A DNA stretch of 13,376 nucleotides, from NCBI GenBank assembly GCA_934278005.1, contig CAKQWG010000087.1, positions 1-13,376 on the forward strand, given 5' to 3'. The position numbers and the translations under genes are program-made. Origin of the DNA: an uncultured Pirellulaceae bacterium (GTDB lineage: Bacteria; Planctomycetota; Planctomycetia; Pirellulales; Pirellulaceae). How positions within the stretch are numbered: the first letter of the stretch is position 1; each line of letters opens with the position of its first letter. The notes beneath the pieces were generated by a model that saw only the letters and a list, made by a program, of their open reading frames with translations, searched no databases and was not told the origin of the DNA. This document shows, piece after piece, positions 1 through 7,208 of the stretch.

Positions 1-426
1 ATGCTACTAGAGCAATCAAAGCGGCTGGCAATAAAAACAACCTTCTCATCTCCCGTGCTCCTTGGAAAACTTGTGACTTTTCTGCGTAACTGGATGGTGT
101 CTGGTTTGGGCACCAGTCTGCCCGTGGTGTTGAGCCAACTCGGACGCATGTCTCACTCTCAACCTTCAGCCACTACAAATGAGCTTCTACTATCCAACCG
201 CTGATTGTTCCTCCCGAACTTTTAGCGATTAGCTAGGAGCTACGGACTGAATAGGCTGCGTGAGCCACGCAAAGTCTGCTCTAAGCACAAACTACATCGT
301 CAATCCCACAAGTGTTGAACAGGCAAACAGGGATGAGTTGGTAAAACAGGAGCTTTGCGTTAACTCGCCGTAGCGAAGGCAACATCTCTGCCGAATGTAA
401 CGACTTTGACGCCTGATTCGAATCAC
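1..426. other. Mostly non-coding region upstream of rex, with small inverted repeats
   Basis: I recognise no gene here. A plus-strand frame is open from base 1 to about 204 (67 codons), but its protein resembles no family I know. A second plus frame is open from the left edge to a TAA at 87-89 and could be the last 28 residues of a gene starting outside the window (it contains NKNNLLISRAPWK); this is weak. Two tight inverted repeats are visible: TAGCT-AGG-AGCTA at 230-242 and TGCGTG-AGC-CACGCA at 257-271. The second sits inside a longer possible pairing of GGACT (244-248) with AGTCT (273-277). They could belong to a small structured RNA or be chance. Confidence 0.4.
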
Positions 427-460
427 AAACGCCACCGCTGCGCCGCGCGGTGGGGCGTTT
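427..460 (+). terminator. Terminator-like GC-rich hairpin upstream of rex
   Basis: Bases 427-438 (AAACGCCACCGC) pair with 447-460 to give about 12 base pairs, with a two-G bulge at 452-453 and an 8-base loop. The 3' arm ends in TTT, followed by AATCC, so the U tract is very short. It could end a plus-strand transcript entering from the left or act in the rex leader, since it lies 62 bases before the rex ATG. Pairing was read by eye; no folding energy was computed. Confidence 0.4.
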
Positions 461-522
461 AATCCTCAAACTGCAGCCGCTGACGCCGCACCGCTGCACG
501 ACATTCGGTATATTTGCATTCC

Positions 523-1272
523 ATGAATGACGACTCCCCACGTCCAGCCGACCCCGCCGACGCTAAGTACGCCCCGTTGCAGGCCGCGCCGGACATCCCG
601 ACCGTCCTTTCCGGTGCCATACCACCAGCTACCGCCAACCGCCTTGGTCTGTACCTGCGCGAACTGCAGCACTTCTCGCGCGACGGTACGGAGACGATCA
701 AGAGCACGACGCTGGGCCATCGACTGGGCCTGAGCGATTCGCAGATTCGACGCGATCTGGCCCTGTTTGGCGAATTCGGCAAGCGGGGTGTAGGCTACAA
801 CGTGGCCGGACTAGTTGGCGCTCTGAGAAAGGCCCTTGGAACCGATGGCCAGTGGAACACCATCCTGATCGGACTGGGAAACCTGGGCAACGCGCTGGTG
901 CGTTATCGTGGCTTCCTGCAGCAAGGCTTTGTACTCAAGGCTATCTTCGAAGCCGAACCGGCAAAATTCGGTGCCAATCTGGCGGACCCACGTGTCAACG
1001 GCGTCCCGGTCTACGATGTGCAAAGGCTAGAGGAGTTACTGCCCGGCCTGCACGTGCAAATGGCTATCCTAGCTGTGCCCGCCGAAGCGGCTCAAGGCCT
1101 GGTAGATCGCTTGGCGACCATCGGAATTAGCGGTATACTGAATTTTGCACCAGTCAGTTTGACGATCCCTCGCGGAGTGCAAACAGTGGATGTCGACTTG
1201 GCAGTCGAGCTTCAGCGGCTGGCATTTGCCGTCGTAAACGCTGTGTCCGACGATGCGAAGACTAAAAGTTGA
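523..1272 (+). CDS. rex: Redox-sensing transcriptional repressor Rex
   Basis: Rex is a dimeric cytoplasmic repressor that reads the NADH/NAD+ ratio: NADH binding releases it from operators of fermentation and respiration genes. The 249-residue product has an N-terminal winged helix at about residues 30-92, including SDSQIRRDLALFGEFGKRGVGY, split here as SDSQIRRDLA and LFGEFGKRGVGY, the family's recognition-helix and wing signature. A Rossmann fold follows, with GLGNLG at 117-122, then LNFAP at 206-210 and a C-terminal helix at about 222-240 of the domain-swapped dimer type. The first 30 residues are a longer tail than in Thermus or Bacillus Rex. An upstream in-frame TTG at 514 would add three residues; I prefer the ATG, though neither has a clear Shine-Dalgarno. 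It stands alone, and I found no palindromic TTGTGA-type Rex site near it, so its targets are unknown from this window. Confidence 0.95.
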   Translation: MNDDSPRPADPADAKYAPLQAAPDIPTVLSGAIPPATANRLGLYLRELQHFSRDGTETIKSTTLGHRLGLSDSQIRRDLALFGEFGKRGVGYNVAGLVGALRKALGTDGQWNTILIGLGNLGNALVRYRGFLQQGFVLKAIFEAEPAKFGANLADPRVNGVPVYDVQRLEELLPGLHVQMAILAVPAEAAQGLVDRLATIGISGILNFAPVSLTIPRGVQTVDVDLAVELQRLAFAVVNAVSDDAKTKS

Positions 1273-1404
1273 GCAACATCTGCAGAACCGCTGTTGTCAA
1301 TTCGCTGCGTTGCAGCTAAATTCATGTCTGTACGATGCACGATCGCTGACAGCGATTCAAAGTCTCGTAGTTGTCTGGTCCAGCCGCACTTAGGCTGCCA
1401 ACAT

Positions 1405-1475
1405 TGCCGGGTGGTGTAATGGTAACACTACTGATTTTGGTTCAGTCATTCATGGTTCGAGTCCATGCCCGGTAG
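1405..1475 (+). tRNA. tRNA-Gln (anticodon UUG)
   Basis: A full cloverleaf can be drawn by hand. The acceptor stem 1405-1411 pairs with 1468-1474 (7 pairs, one G-U). The anticodon stem ACTGA (1430-1434) pairs with TCAGT (1442-1446) around the loop TTTTGGT, giving anticodon TTG at 1437-1439. The T stem CATGG (1451-1455) pairs with CCATG (1463-1467) around TTCGAGT. The discriminator is G1475 and CCA is not encoded. It reads CAA, and CAG by wobble. A T5 run at 1476-1480 directly after the 3' end may help end transcription. Confidence 0.95.
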
Positions 1476-1488
1476 TTTTTAGTTCGCC

Positions 1489-1563
1489 AGCCCTAGTCTT
1501 GGGCTATCTTCAGCGAGTCCGCATGCAGGGCTCGCAGACGCCATCGACTGCTGCCGACAGTCG
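1489..1563. terminator. Three small hairpins between convergent tRNA-Gln and tilS
   Basis: Three short stems lie in the 99-bp convergent gap: AGCCC/GGGCT (1489-1493 with 1501-1505), GAGTCC/GGGCTC (1515-1520 with 1528-1533, one G-U) and CGACTG/CAGTCG (1545-1550 with 1558-1563). None has a strong T tract. They may serve as weak bidirectional termination for the tRNA and tilS, but stems of 5-6 bp occur by chance. Confidence 0.25.
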
Positions 1564-1574
1564 GGCCTGCTCTC

Positions 1575-2717
1575 CTATCGCCTCGATTCGTTGCTGGCGA
1601 TCACGACCCACTCTCCATCGCGCACGGCGGTGAAGTTGCCAGGTAGGTTTTCACTTTCTCCGGTCGCTGCACTGCCCATCAGCCGCCGAAGCCTCAGCCA
1701 TTGCGAACGCGACATCGACTGCTGTGGCCAGCCTCGTTCATGCCACATCCGAACTAACCCTTGGTGAACCACGCTCCAGGGAGCATTCAGCTTGCTTAAG
1801 CTAGGCACATAGATCCCATCCTGCCCCGCCGCGTACCGGCCTGCCAGCTCGATCGCCGCCTCTTCGCGCAACCCGGCCACTCGGCTCACATACTCCGCCG
1901 CTAACTGGCGCTGATCGCTCACTACCTCCTCAGCTAGCTCTGAAAAGTCCAGTAGCCGCTGGTCGAGTTTTTCGCCAAATCGCTGACGCAGATCCGGTAG
2001 CAGTTTGTGACGCAGGTAATTTCTCTGAAAAGCAACGTCAGCGTTGCTCGCATCCTGCCGAAAGTCTTGTCCCAAATCCTGTAAATAGGCTTCGACCTGT
2101 CCGCGCCAGCATCCCAGCAGAGGCCGCACCACCACCAACTCCGCGCCGAGTGGACGCGTTAAGGGCGGTCCAACAACTCCCGCTAACCCCGTTCCACGCA
2201 AAAGATTATGAAGCATCGTCTCCACGCGATCGCTGGCGGTGTGAGCCGTTAGCACATAACGTGCGGCACACGCATACGCGGCCCGCATGAGAAAATCGTA
2301 ACGCAGTTGACGAGCTCCCGCTTCGGTCCGACCGGCCGACGTCTGCGGCTCGCTCAGTGGAGCGCCGATCTCCCTTATCCCCGAGTCAGAGCGGCTGGCA
2401 ATTTCGGTGGTAGATCGCGGCAGAACATGGTCGCAACGGCTGGTGTCCGCTCCCACAATCAATGGAACCTGCAGACGCTGGCACAACTGCCGCACAAACT
2501 CTTCGTCGCCGTCGCTGGCCGCGCCGCGCCAGCCATGATTGTAATGCGCCGCCAGAATCCGCCCCTCGACAGCCCCAGATTCTGCGCGGACTAGATTCAC
2601 GATTGCCCGCAGTAGAGCCACGCTATCCGCGCCGCCACTTATGGCGACAAGTAGACGCGTGTCCAGCCACCGCTGGGGTGGCCAAAGTGCTTTCAATTCT
2701 CTTTCTAGCGAGTGCAT
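1575..2717 (-). CDS. tilS: tRNA(Ile)-lysidine synthetase TilS
   Basis: TilS uses ATP and lysine to convert C34 of the CAU-anticodon tRNA-Ile to lysidine, so that the tRNA reads AUA. The 380-residue product has the N-type ATP-pyrophosphatase loop SGGADS at 27-32, an NHG element at 60-62, ARQLRYDFL at 135-143 and the family stretch DASNADVAFQRNYLRHKLLP at 222-241. The C-terminal half is divergent and lacks an easily read TilS C-terminal domain. Two oddities: the HxxDDQ-like motif reads AHTASDRVET (158-167), with Ser and Arg where Asp and Gln are usual, and about 25 extra residues (roughly 95-130) precede the RQLRY motif. The ATG start gives the normal N-terminus. It is transcribed alone, converging on the tRNA-Gln gene, with a repeat-filled gap upstream. 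Confidence 0.92.
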   Translation of the reverse strand: MHSLERELKALWPPQRWLDTRLLVAISGGADSVALLRAIVNLVRAESGAVEGRILAAHYNHGWRGAASDGDEEFVRQLCQRLQVPLIVGADTSRCDHVLPRSTTEIASRSDSGIREIGAPLSEPQTSAGRTEAGARQLRYDFLMRAAYACAARYVLTAHTASDRVETMLHNLLRGTGLAGVVGPPLTRPLGAELVVVRPLLGCWRGQVEAYLQDLGQDFRQDASNADVAFQRNYLRHKLLPDLRQRFGEKLDQRLLDFSELAEEVVSDQRQLAAEYVSRVAGLREEAAIELAGRYAAGQDGIYVPSLSKLNAPWSVVHQGLVRMWHERGWPQQSMSRSQWLRLRRLMGSAATGESENLPGNFTAVRDGEWVVIASNESRR

Positions 2718-2759
2718 GGACGCTACTTAAACTGCCTCTAAACTCCAGAATATAGGCTC

Positions 2760-2978
2760 TCAGCCCAGAGGGCGGAACATTTTCAGCCCAGAAGCACCAT
2801 CTTTCAGCCCGGAGGATGGAACATTCTGCCGGCAGCGTCAGCCGCCGGGTTTCAGCTACCTGTTTGGCAAGCCTCGAAGGCGGCACATACCCAGGCTGAC
2901 TCCGCGGTCGCTTACAATCATACTCTCCCTAGCGGTCGACGCGTATCGCCGCATGTCATGTGTCGCCCTCCGGGCTGA
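2760..2978. repeat. Cluster of five degenerate ~21-bp intergenic repeats
   Basis: Copies following the pattern TCAGCCC-N-GAGGGCGGAACAT lie at 2760-2780, 2783-2800 (shortened), 2804-2824 and 2868-2888 (weakest, CAAGCCTCGAAGGCGGCACAT read as CAAGCCTCG then AAGGCGGCACAT). A fifth is inverted at 2958-2978 (ATGTGTCGCCCTC then CGGGCTGA). They fill most of the 304-bp gap between the dgkA-like gene and tilS. Similar GGAGGGCGACACATG-type elements are scattered between genes in Rhodopirellula-like planctomycetes, from memory. Copy 1 or 3 and inverted copy 5 could pair in RNA. No transposase or target-site duplication is seen. Confidence 0.7.
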
Positions 2979-3021
2979 ACTGAAGTCAACGGGCTGGGAT
3001 GAAGCCAGGTAGCATGCCGTG

Positions 3022-3372
3022 CTAAAAAATCTGCATCGCGAATATTGCCAAGCCGATCAATGCCGCTGTGCAACTCGCTACCAACACTGCGCCGCTGGCA
3101 ATATCTAGAGCGCGGCCGACCTGTGCGTTATGCTCGTGACACAGTCCCTTGGCCAACGATTCAATAGCGCTGTTGACCAATTCCAGCGATAGCACCATTC
3201 CGATACAAACCCCTAGCACGCACCACTGCCAGGGTTGGCAGCGCAATGCACCCGCCAGCGCCAGCGTGGCCGCAGCCAGCGTTAAGTGGACATAGAAGCT
3301 GCTCTGCCCGGCGATTCCCCAGCGAATGCCCCGCACCGCATTCGCAAATTTGTTGTACCAATGGGAGCGCAT
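3022..3372 (-). CDS. dgkA: Diacylglycerol kinase / undecaprenol kinase family membrane protein
   Basis: This family of small integral membrane kinases phosphorylates diacylglycerol or undecaprenol with ATP, feeding phosphatidate or the lipid carrier of wall synthesis. The 116-residue product has the family length, three hydrophobic stretches (about 29-43, 50-66 and 94-113) and the signature ELVNSAIE at 64-71, followed by RALDIASGAVLVAS at 87-100. Compared with E. coli DgkA, Glu, Asn and Glu of ExxNxxxE (64, 67, 71) and a later Asp (90) are kept. The Asp four residues after the signature is Lys75, and the N-terminal Glu (E. coli E28) appears as Gln23 in GQSSF. Substrate cannot be told from sequence. 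It starts 13 bp after asnS ends on the same strand, so it is probably the last gene of the trxB-asnS operon. Confidence 0.88.
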   Translation of the reverse strand: MRSHWYNKFANAVRGIRWGIAGQSSFYVHLTLAAATLALAGALRCQPWQWCVLGVCIGMVLSLELVNSAIESLAKGLCHEHNAQVGRALDIASGAVLVASCTAALIGLAIFAMQIF

Positions 3373-3385
3373 GGCTGCTGGTCAA

Positions 3386-4801
3386 TCAGAATTCGGCTGA
3401 GCCCGGTGTGCGAGGAAAGGGGATGCAGTCACGGATGTTGGCCATGCCGGTAACCCACTGGACCATCCGCTCAAACCCCATGCCGAAACCGGCGTGCGGC
3501 ACGCTGCCAAACTTGCGCAGTTCGATGTACCACCAATACTCTTCTTCAGGGAGCTTCATCTCGCGAAGTCGGGACAGCAGCGGTTCGAGTCGCTCTTCGC
3601 GCTGGCTGCCGCCAATAATTTCACCCACCTGCGGGACCAACACATCCATGGCGGCCACCGTCTTACCGTCGTCGTTGCTGCGCATATAGAACGGCTTGAT
3701 CGACTTCGGGTAATCGTGCAGGATCAGTGGCCCCTGAATGTACTTCTCGGTCAAGAAACGTTCGTGCTCGGCCTGCAGATCGGCCCCCCAACTCACTGCA
3801 TATTCAAACTTTTCGCCTGACTTTTGCAGCACGTCGACGGCGGCGGTGTAGCTCATGTGTTCGAATGGTTTATCGACGACCGTCTGCAAGGCGGCGAGCA
3901 GGCCTGGCTGGACGCGTTCTTCAAAAAAGGCCATGTCGTCGCCACACTGGTTGAGGGCATCTCCCAACAGCCGCTTGATAAACCGCTCGGCCAAGGCCAT
4001 GTCGTCGGCCAATTCAAAGAACGCTGCCTCGGGCTCGATCATCCAAAACTCAGCCAAATGGCGACTGGTGTGGCTGTTTTCCGCGCGAAACGTCGGCCCG
4101 AACGTGTAGCAGCGGCCGAGCGACGTGGCGTAAGCCTCCGCCTCCAGCTGCCCGGAGACGGTCAAAAAGGTTGGTTTGCCGAAAAAGTCGCGGGAATGGT
4201 CAACTTTCCCTTCCTTAATTGGCAGCTTGTCCAACGGTAGCGTCGTGACCCGAAACATCTGCCCGGCTCCTTCGCAGTCGCTGGCGGTAATGATCGGAGT
4301 ATTGACGTAGTAGAAACCCTCTTCTTGGAAAAACTGGTGGACGCTAAAGGCCAGGCGATTGCGGACCCGCGTCAGAGCCCCGAAAGAATTGGTGCGTGGC
4401 CGCAGGTGAGCCCACTCGCGTAGCTTTTCAAAACTATGCCGTTTTTTCTGCAAGGGGTAGTCGCTCGGCGCATCGCCGATGAGCCGCACGCTGGCCGCGG
4501 CCAGCTCCATGGACTGCCCCTGCCCCTGACTGGCTTTGAGCGTCCCCACGGCTGCGATAGAGCTGCCCACCGAGAGCGAGCTGATCTCGGCGGCATAGTT
4601 CTCCAGCGTCGCGTCGGCGATGATCTGCAGATTGCCAAAGCAGCTGCCGTCATTGATTTCAATGAAACTGAAGCCACCCTTGCTATCGCGGCGTGTGCGC
4701 ACCCAGCCACGCACTTCTACCTCGCGGTCGACATTCTCAGCCGAGCGAGCCGAATCCACCGAAATCCATTTTCCAGCGTCCGATGCCATACTGTTTTCCA
4801 T
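3386..4801 (-). CDS. asnS: Asparaginyl-tRNA synthetase
   Basis: AsnRS charges tRNA-Asn with asparagine; it is a cytoplasmic class IIb homodimer. The N-terminal OB-fold anticodon-binding domain covers about residues 10-115 ([16 protein letters not shown]). The class II core follows: motif 1 around [19 protein letters not shown], motif 2 [21 protein letters not shown] (split as [12 protein letters not shown] and AEFWMIEPE) and motif 3 [20 protein letters not shown]. The ending [12 protein letters not shown] is typical of AsnRS rather than AspRS. In-frame starts are TTG 4810, ATG 4801 and ATG 4789. I chose 4801 (471 residues); 4789 (467 residues) is equally reasonable and has GGA about seven bases upstream. 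It begins 26 bp after the trxB stop. Nothing in the core is missing. Confidence 0.95.
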   Translation of the reverse strand: MENSMASDAGKWISVDSARSAENVDREVEVRGWVRTRRDSKGGFSFIEINDGSCFGNLQIIADATLENYAAEISSLSVGSSIAAVGTLKASQGQGQSMELAAASVRLIGDAPSDYPLQKKRHSFEKLREWAHLRPRTNSFGALTRVRNRLAFSVHQFFQEEGFYYVNTPIITASDCEGAGQMFRVTTLPLDKLPIKEGKVDHSRDFFGKPTFLTVSGQLEAEAYATSLGRCYTFGPTFRAENSHTSRHLAEFWMIEPEAAFFELADDMALAERFIKRLLGDALNQCGDDMAFFEERVQPGLLAALQTVVDKPFEHMSYTAAVDVLQKSGEKFEYAVSWGADLQAEHERFLTEKYIQGPLILHDYPKSIKPFYMRSNDDGKTVAAMDVLVPQVGEIIGGSQREERLEPLLSRLREMKLPEEEYWWYIELRKFGSVPHAGFGMGFERMVQWVTGMANIRDCIPFPRTPGSAEF

Positions 4802-4827
4802 GATTTGCAATGAAATAAACCCCAGCC

Positions 4828-5895
4828 TTAGTGGCCAGCTTCTGCCAGAAACCGCTCGGCATCGAGGGCGGCCATGCAGCCGGTGCCCGCCGATGTGATC
4901 GCTTGGCGGTAGTAATCATCCGCCACGTCACCGGCCGCGAATACACCAGCCACATTGGTCTTAGTGCGGAAGGCCTCCGTCCACTGGATGTACCCGTTGG
5001 CATTCATGGTCACCTTGCCCTTGAGGAAGCCAGTGTTGGGAGTGTGTCCGATGGCTACAAACATGCCGTTGACCGCTAGCTCGCGGTGCTCTCCGCTGAG
5101 CGTATCTTTCAGGCGCAGTCCCGTAACCTGCTTCTCATCACCTAGCACCTCTTCCACGACGCTATTCCACACCATTTTGATTTTGGGGTGATTTAGCGCC
5201 CGGTCCTGCATGACTTGAGAAGCCCGCAATTCATCGCGGCGATGTACCAGATAGATTGTTTCTGCACCGTCGAGATTGGCCAGGTAGCTAGCCTCCTCAA
5301 CGGCCGTGTCGCCGCCGCCGATAACCGCCAGCGGCTTGCGGCGGTAGGTCGGCAAGGCACCGTCGCAGACCGCACACGCACTGACGCCGCGATTTTTGTA
5401 CTTCTCTTCCGACTCCAGCCCTAGGTAGTTGGCTCGCGCTCCCGTTGCGATGATAACTGTCAAAGCTGTGACGGGCTTGCCATTAGCCGGGATAACAGTC
5501 AGCGGATTGGTGGAGAAGTCGACGTCAACAATGTCGTCACCGACCACACGGGTACCGAAGTTGAGGGCTTGTTGCTTCATCAGCTCCATCAACTCGACCC
5601 CCTGCACTGCGTAGTGTGGTTGCCCATCCTTTTCATGGCCTGCCGGCGCCGGCGGTAGGTTGTAGTGGCGATCCTTGTCGACCGCGTTTTCGACGAACGC
5701 TCGGACGTTGCCCGCAGGAAAGCCGGGATAGTTTTCAACCTCGGTCGTGAAGGCCAACTGGCCTAGTGGGATCATCTCTGGTTGGGCAGTGCCTTCGAAC
5801 AGCAGTGGGCGCAGATTGGCGCGCGCCGCATAGATGGCGGCCGACCAACCCGCAGGGCCACTTCCGATGATGACTGTTCGCTCAATTTCACTCAT
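4828..5895 (-). CDS. trxB: Thioredoxin reductase (NADPH), lengthened form
   Basis: TrxB passes electrons from NADPH through FAD and a Cys pair to thioredoxin. The 355-residue product has the FAD-binding GSGPAG at 11-16, redox motif CAVC at 174-177 (more often CATC), the NADPH-binding [12 protein letters not shown] beginning at 191 and the second FAD motif GVFAAGDV at 317-324. It is about 35 residues longer than E. coli TrxB because of an insert near 62-98, rich in Pro, His and charged residues, between the PGFP and GVELMELM segments. The start is ATG at 5895 ([11 protein letters not shown]); the frame stays open to 6033, but the extra N-terminus is unlike the family. It probably heads the trxB-asnS-dgkA operon, with a 131-bp leader region after the preceding oxidoreductase gene. 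Confidence 0.95.
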   Translation of the reverse strand: MSEIERTVIIGSGPAGWSAAIYAARANLRPLLFEGTAQPEMIPLGQLAFTTEVENYPGFPAGNVRAFVENAVDKDRHYNLPPAPAGHEKDGQPHYAVQGVELMELMKQQALNFGTRVVGDDIVDVDFSTNPLTVIPANGKPVTALTVIIATGARANYLGLESEEKYKNRGVSACAVCDGALPTYRRKPLAVIGGGDTAVEEASYLANLDGAETIYLVHRRDELRASQVMQDRALNHPKIKMVWNSVVEEVLGDEKQVTGLRLKDTLSGEHRELAVNGMFVAIGHTPNTGFLKGKVTMNANGYIQWTEAFRTKTNVAGVFAAGDVADDYYRQAITSAGTGCMAALDAERFLAEAGH

Positions 5896-5946
5896 TGTTT
5901 TCGTGTTTCCGGTCTTAATATATTTGTAGAGATGTTTCTTATGGAC

Positions 5947-5966
5947 GCCAGCTTTGTGAAGCTGGC
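5947..5966. terminator. Perfect 8-bp hairpin in the oxidoreductase-trxB gap
   Basis: GCCAGCTT (5947-5954) and AAGCTGGC (5959-5966) form a perfect stem around a TGTG loop. On the minus strand it lies about 60 bases after the oxidoreductase stop and about 50 bases before the trxB ATG. It could end the first transcript or sit in the trxB leader. It has no T tract on either side, so factor-independent termination is doubtful. Confidence 0.35.
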
Positions 5967-6026
5967 TTACTACTGTCGCTGCAGTGGGCCCGATTATAAG
6001 CCCACCGTTAGCGACTTCCCAGTGGT

Positions 6027-7067
6027 TCAGCAATCGACCCAGTGGCCGCTCTCAGCGGACTGCTGCAGACACTGGCAAATATGGATCGCATCGCGAGCGA
6101 TTTGACCACTCAAACGCGGTTCCGCCCGCTCGGATTTGATTGAGGCTACGCAGTCATCGATTTCGGCCACGAAGGCGGTGATGTCATCCCCGGCAACTAA
6201 TTCCGGCGCTACTGCCTGGCCGTCTTGACCGAGCACTTTAAGCGGCAGAATATCGGCCCCAGTAGAGAGCGCCGAAAGTTCAAACTGCATGCCGGCCCGT
6301 TCGAACTGGAGATCGAATCCGTGACAGAAAGGCCGCGCGGTCTGCTGGCTAACGCCACTAGAAGTCGCCACAACAACGCCCGGTTCGTCAAACTCCATCA
6401 GCGAATAGCAGTACTTGACCACTCCCTGGTGCATCTCTGCCGAGCACATCACACGCCTCGGCATCCCGAATAACAGGCGGATGAAGTGGGTGTCGTGCAC
6501 ATGCAGATCGATAAGCGGCCCACCGACTTTGTCTGCATCGTAGAAATCCGGAATCCAGTCAGGCGGTGAAATTGCTCGTTTGAAGAAACCACGCCGCGGC
6601 TTGCCATACGTCCCAGCCTGCGCAGCTAAGTACGCGTACTGAAACTCGCCCATGTAGGGCAGCACCTGAGCCACCAGAACCTGTCGACCGACCTTTTCCG
6701 CCATCGATAAAATCTTATCGCAGTCAGCCGTATTGAGACCCAGTGGCTTTTCGCAAAGTACGTGCTTACCAGCCTGCAGCGCCTTGCACGCCGCTTCGAC
6801 GTGCAGGTGTGGCGGCAAGCAAATGTCGACCAAATCGACGTCAGGGTCCTCCACAATTTGCTCCAAAGTCTGATAGACTTTAAGCCCCGAGACATCGATC
6901 TGCTCACCGGGCGGTCCGAAGTTACCGTGGATGCCGGTCCAGTCGCCCGCTTGTTTTTTTGGATCACGCGAGCAAAATGCGTGCAACTGGGCATGTGCAG
7001 AACGTTGATAGGCTAAGTAATGTATCCAGCCCATGAAACCGACACCGGCAATTGCAGCTTTTAGCAT
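6027..7067 (-). CDS. Gfo/Idh/MocA family NAD(P)-dependent oxidoreductase
   Basis: This family oxidises or reduces sugars, inositols and related polyols with a pyridine nucleotide; the substrate here is unknown. The 346-residue product starts directly with a Rossmann fold (AIAGVGFMG, glycines 8, 10 and 13). It has the family's CEKPLG at 105-110, whose Lys107 is the usual catalytic lysine, and the second-domain active-site stretch [14 protein letters not shown] at 182-195, with Asp187 and His191 among the candidate catalytic residues. There is no signal peptide or twin-arginine motif, unlike many exported planctomycete members, so it should be cytoplasmic. The ATG start sits a few residues before the fold, as usual, with no clear Shine-Dalgarno. 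It is divergent from the LRR lipoprotein gene and is not adjacent to any other sugar gene; rhaB is over 4 kb away. Confidence 0.92.
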   Translation of the reverse strand: MLKAAIAGVGFMGWIHYLAYQRSAHAQLHAFCSRDPKKQAGDWTGIHGNFGPPGEQIDVSGLKVYQTLEQIVEDPDVDLVDICLPPHLHVEAACKALQAGKHVLCEKPLGLNTADCDKILSMAEKVGRQVLVAQVLPYMGEFQYAYLAAQAGTYGKPRRGFFKRAISPPDWIPDFYDADKVGGPLIDLHVHDTHFIRLLFGMPRRVMCSAEMHQGVVKYCYSLMEFDEPGVVVATSSGVSQQTARPFCHGFDLQFERAGMQFELSALSTGADILPLKVLGQDGQAVAPELVAGDDITAFVAEIDDCVASIKSERAEPRLSGQIARDAIHICQCLQQSAESGHWVDC

Positions 7068-7128
7068 GGTACTTTTTGTTTATCCTTAAGTGTTCACGGT
7101 TGCGTATTTAAATGCAGTTGCCACAGTA

Positions 7129-7158
7129 TAACGTCATTCGCAGTAACGTCATTCGCAG
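7129..7158. repeat. Perfect 15-bp tandem duplication in a divergent intergenic region
   Basis: TAACGTCATTCGCAG occurs twice with no gap, at 7129-7143 and 7144-7158. It lies about 60 bases upstream of the oxidoreductase ATG (7067) and about 50 bases upstream of the LRR lipoprotein ATG (7209). It may be paired binding sites for a regulator of either gene or a recent slippage duplication; the sequence does not decide between them. Confidence 0.85.
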
Positions 7159-7208
7159 CCTTTGCCGCGGATGACTTCCAATCGTATTTTTTTGAAAGTG
7201 TTTCCTTC

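Noticed and set aside
1..204. Open plus-strand frame of 67 codons at the left edge
   Set aside because: No recognisable family, no ribosome-binding site, and a competing frame in the same bases looks equally protein-like. Kept only as a remark on the non-coding region.
2623..2886. Minus-strand open frame of 87 codons overlapping the tilS start
   Set aside because: It consists of the repeat cluster plus the out-of-frame start of tilS; the protein is Arg/Pro-rich and unlike any family.
5896..6033. N-terminal extension of trxB
   Set aside because: It would precede the FAD-binding strand by about 50 residues, unlike the family, and contains the perfect hairpin, which argues for untranslated sequence.
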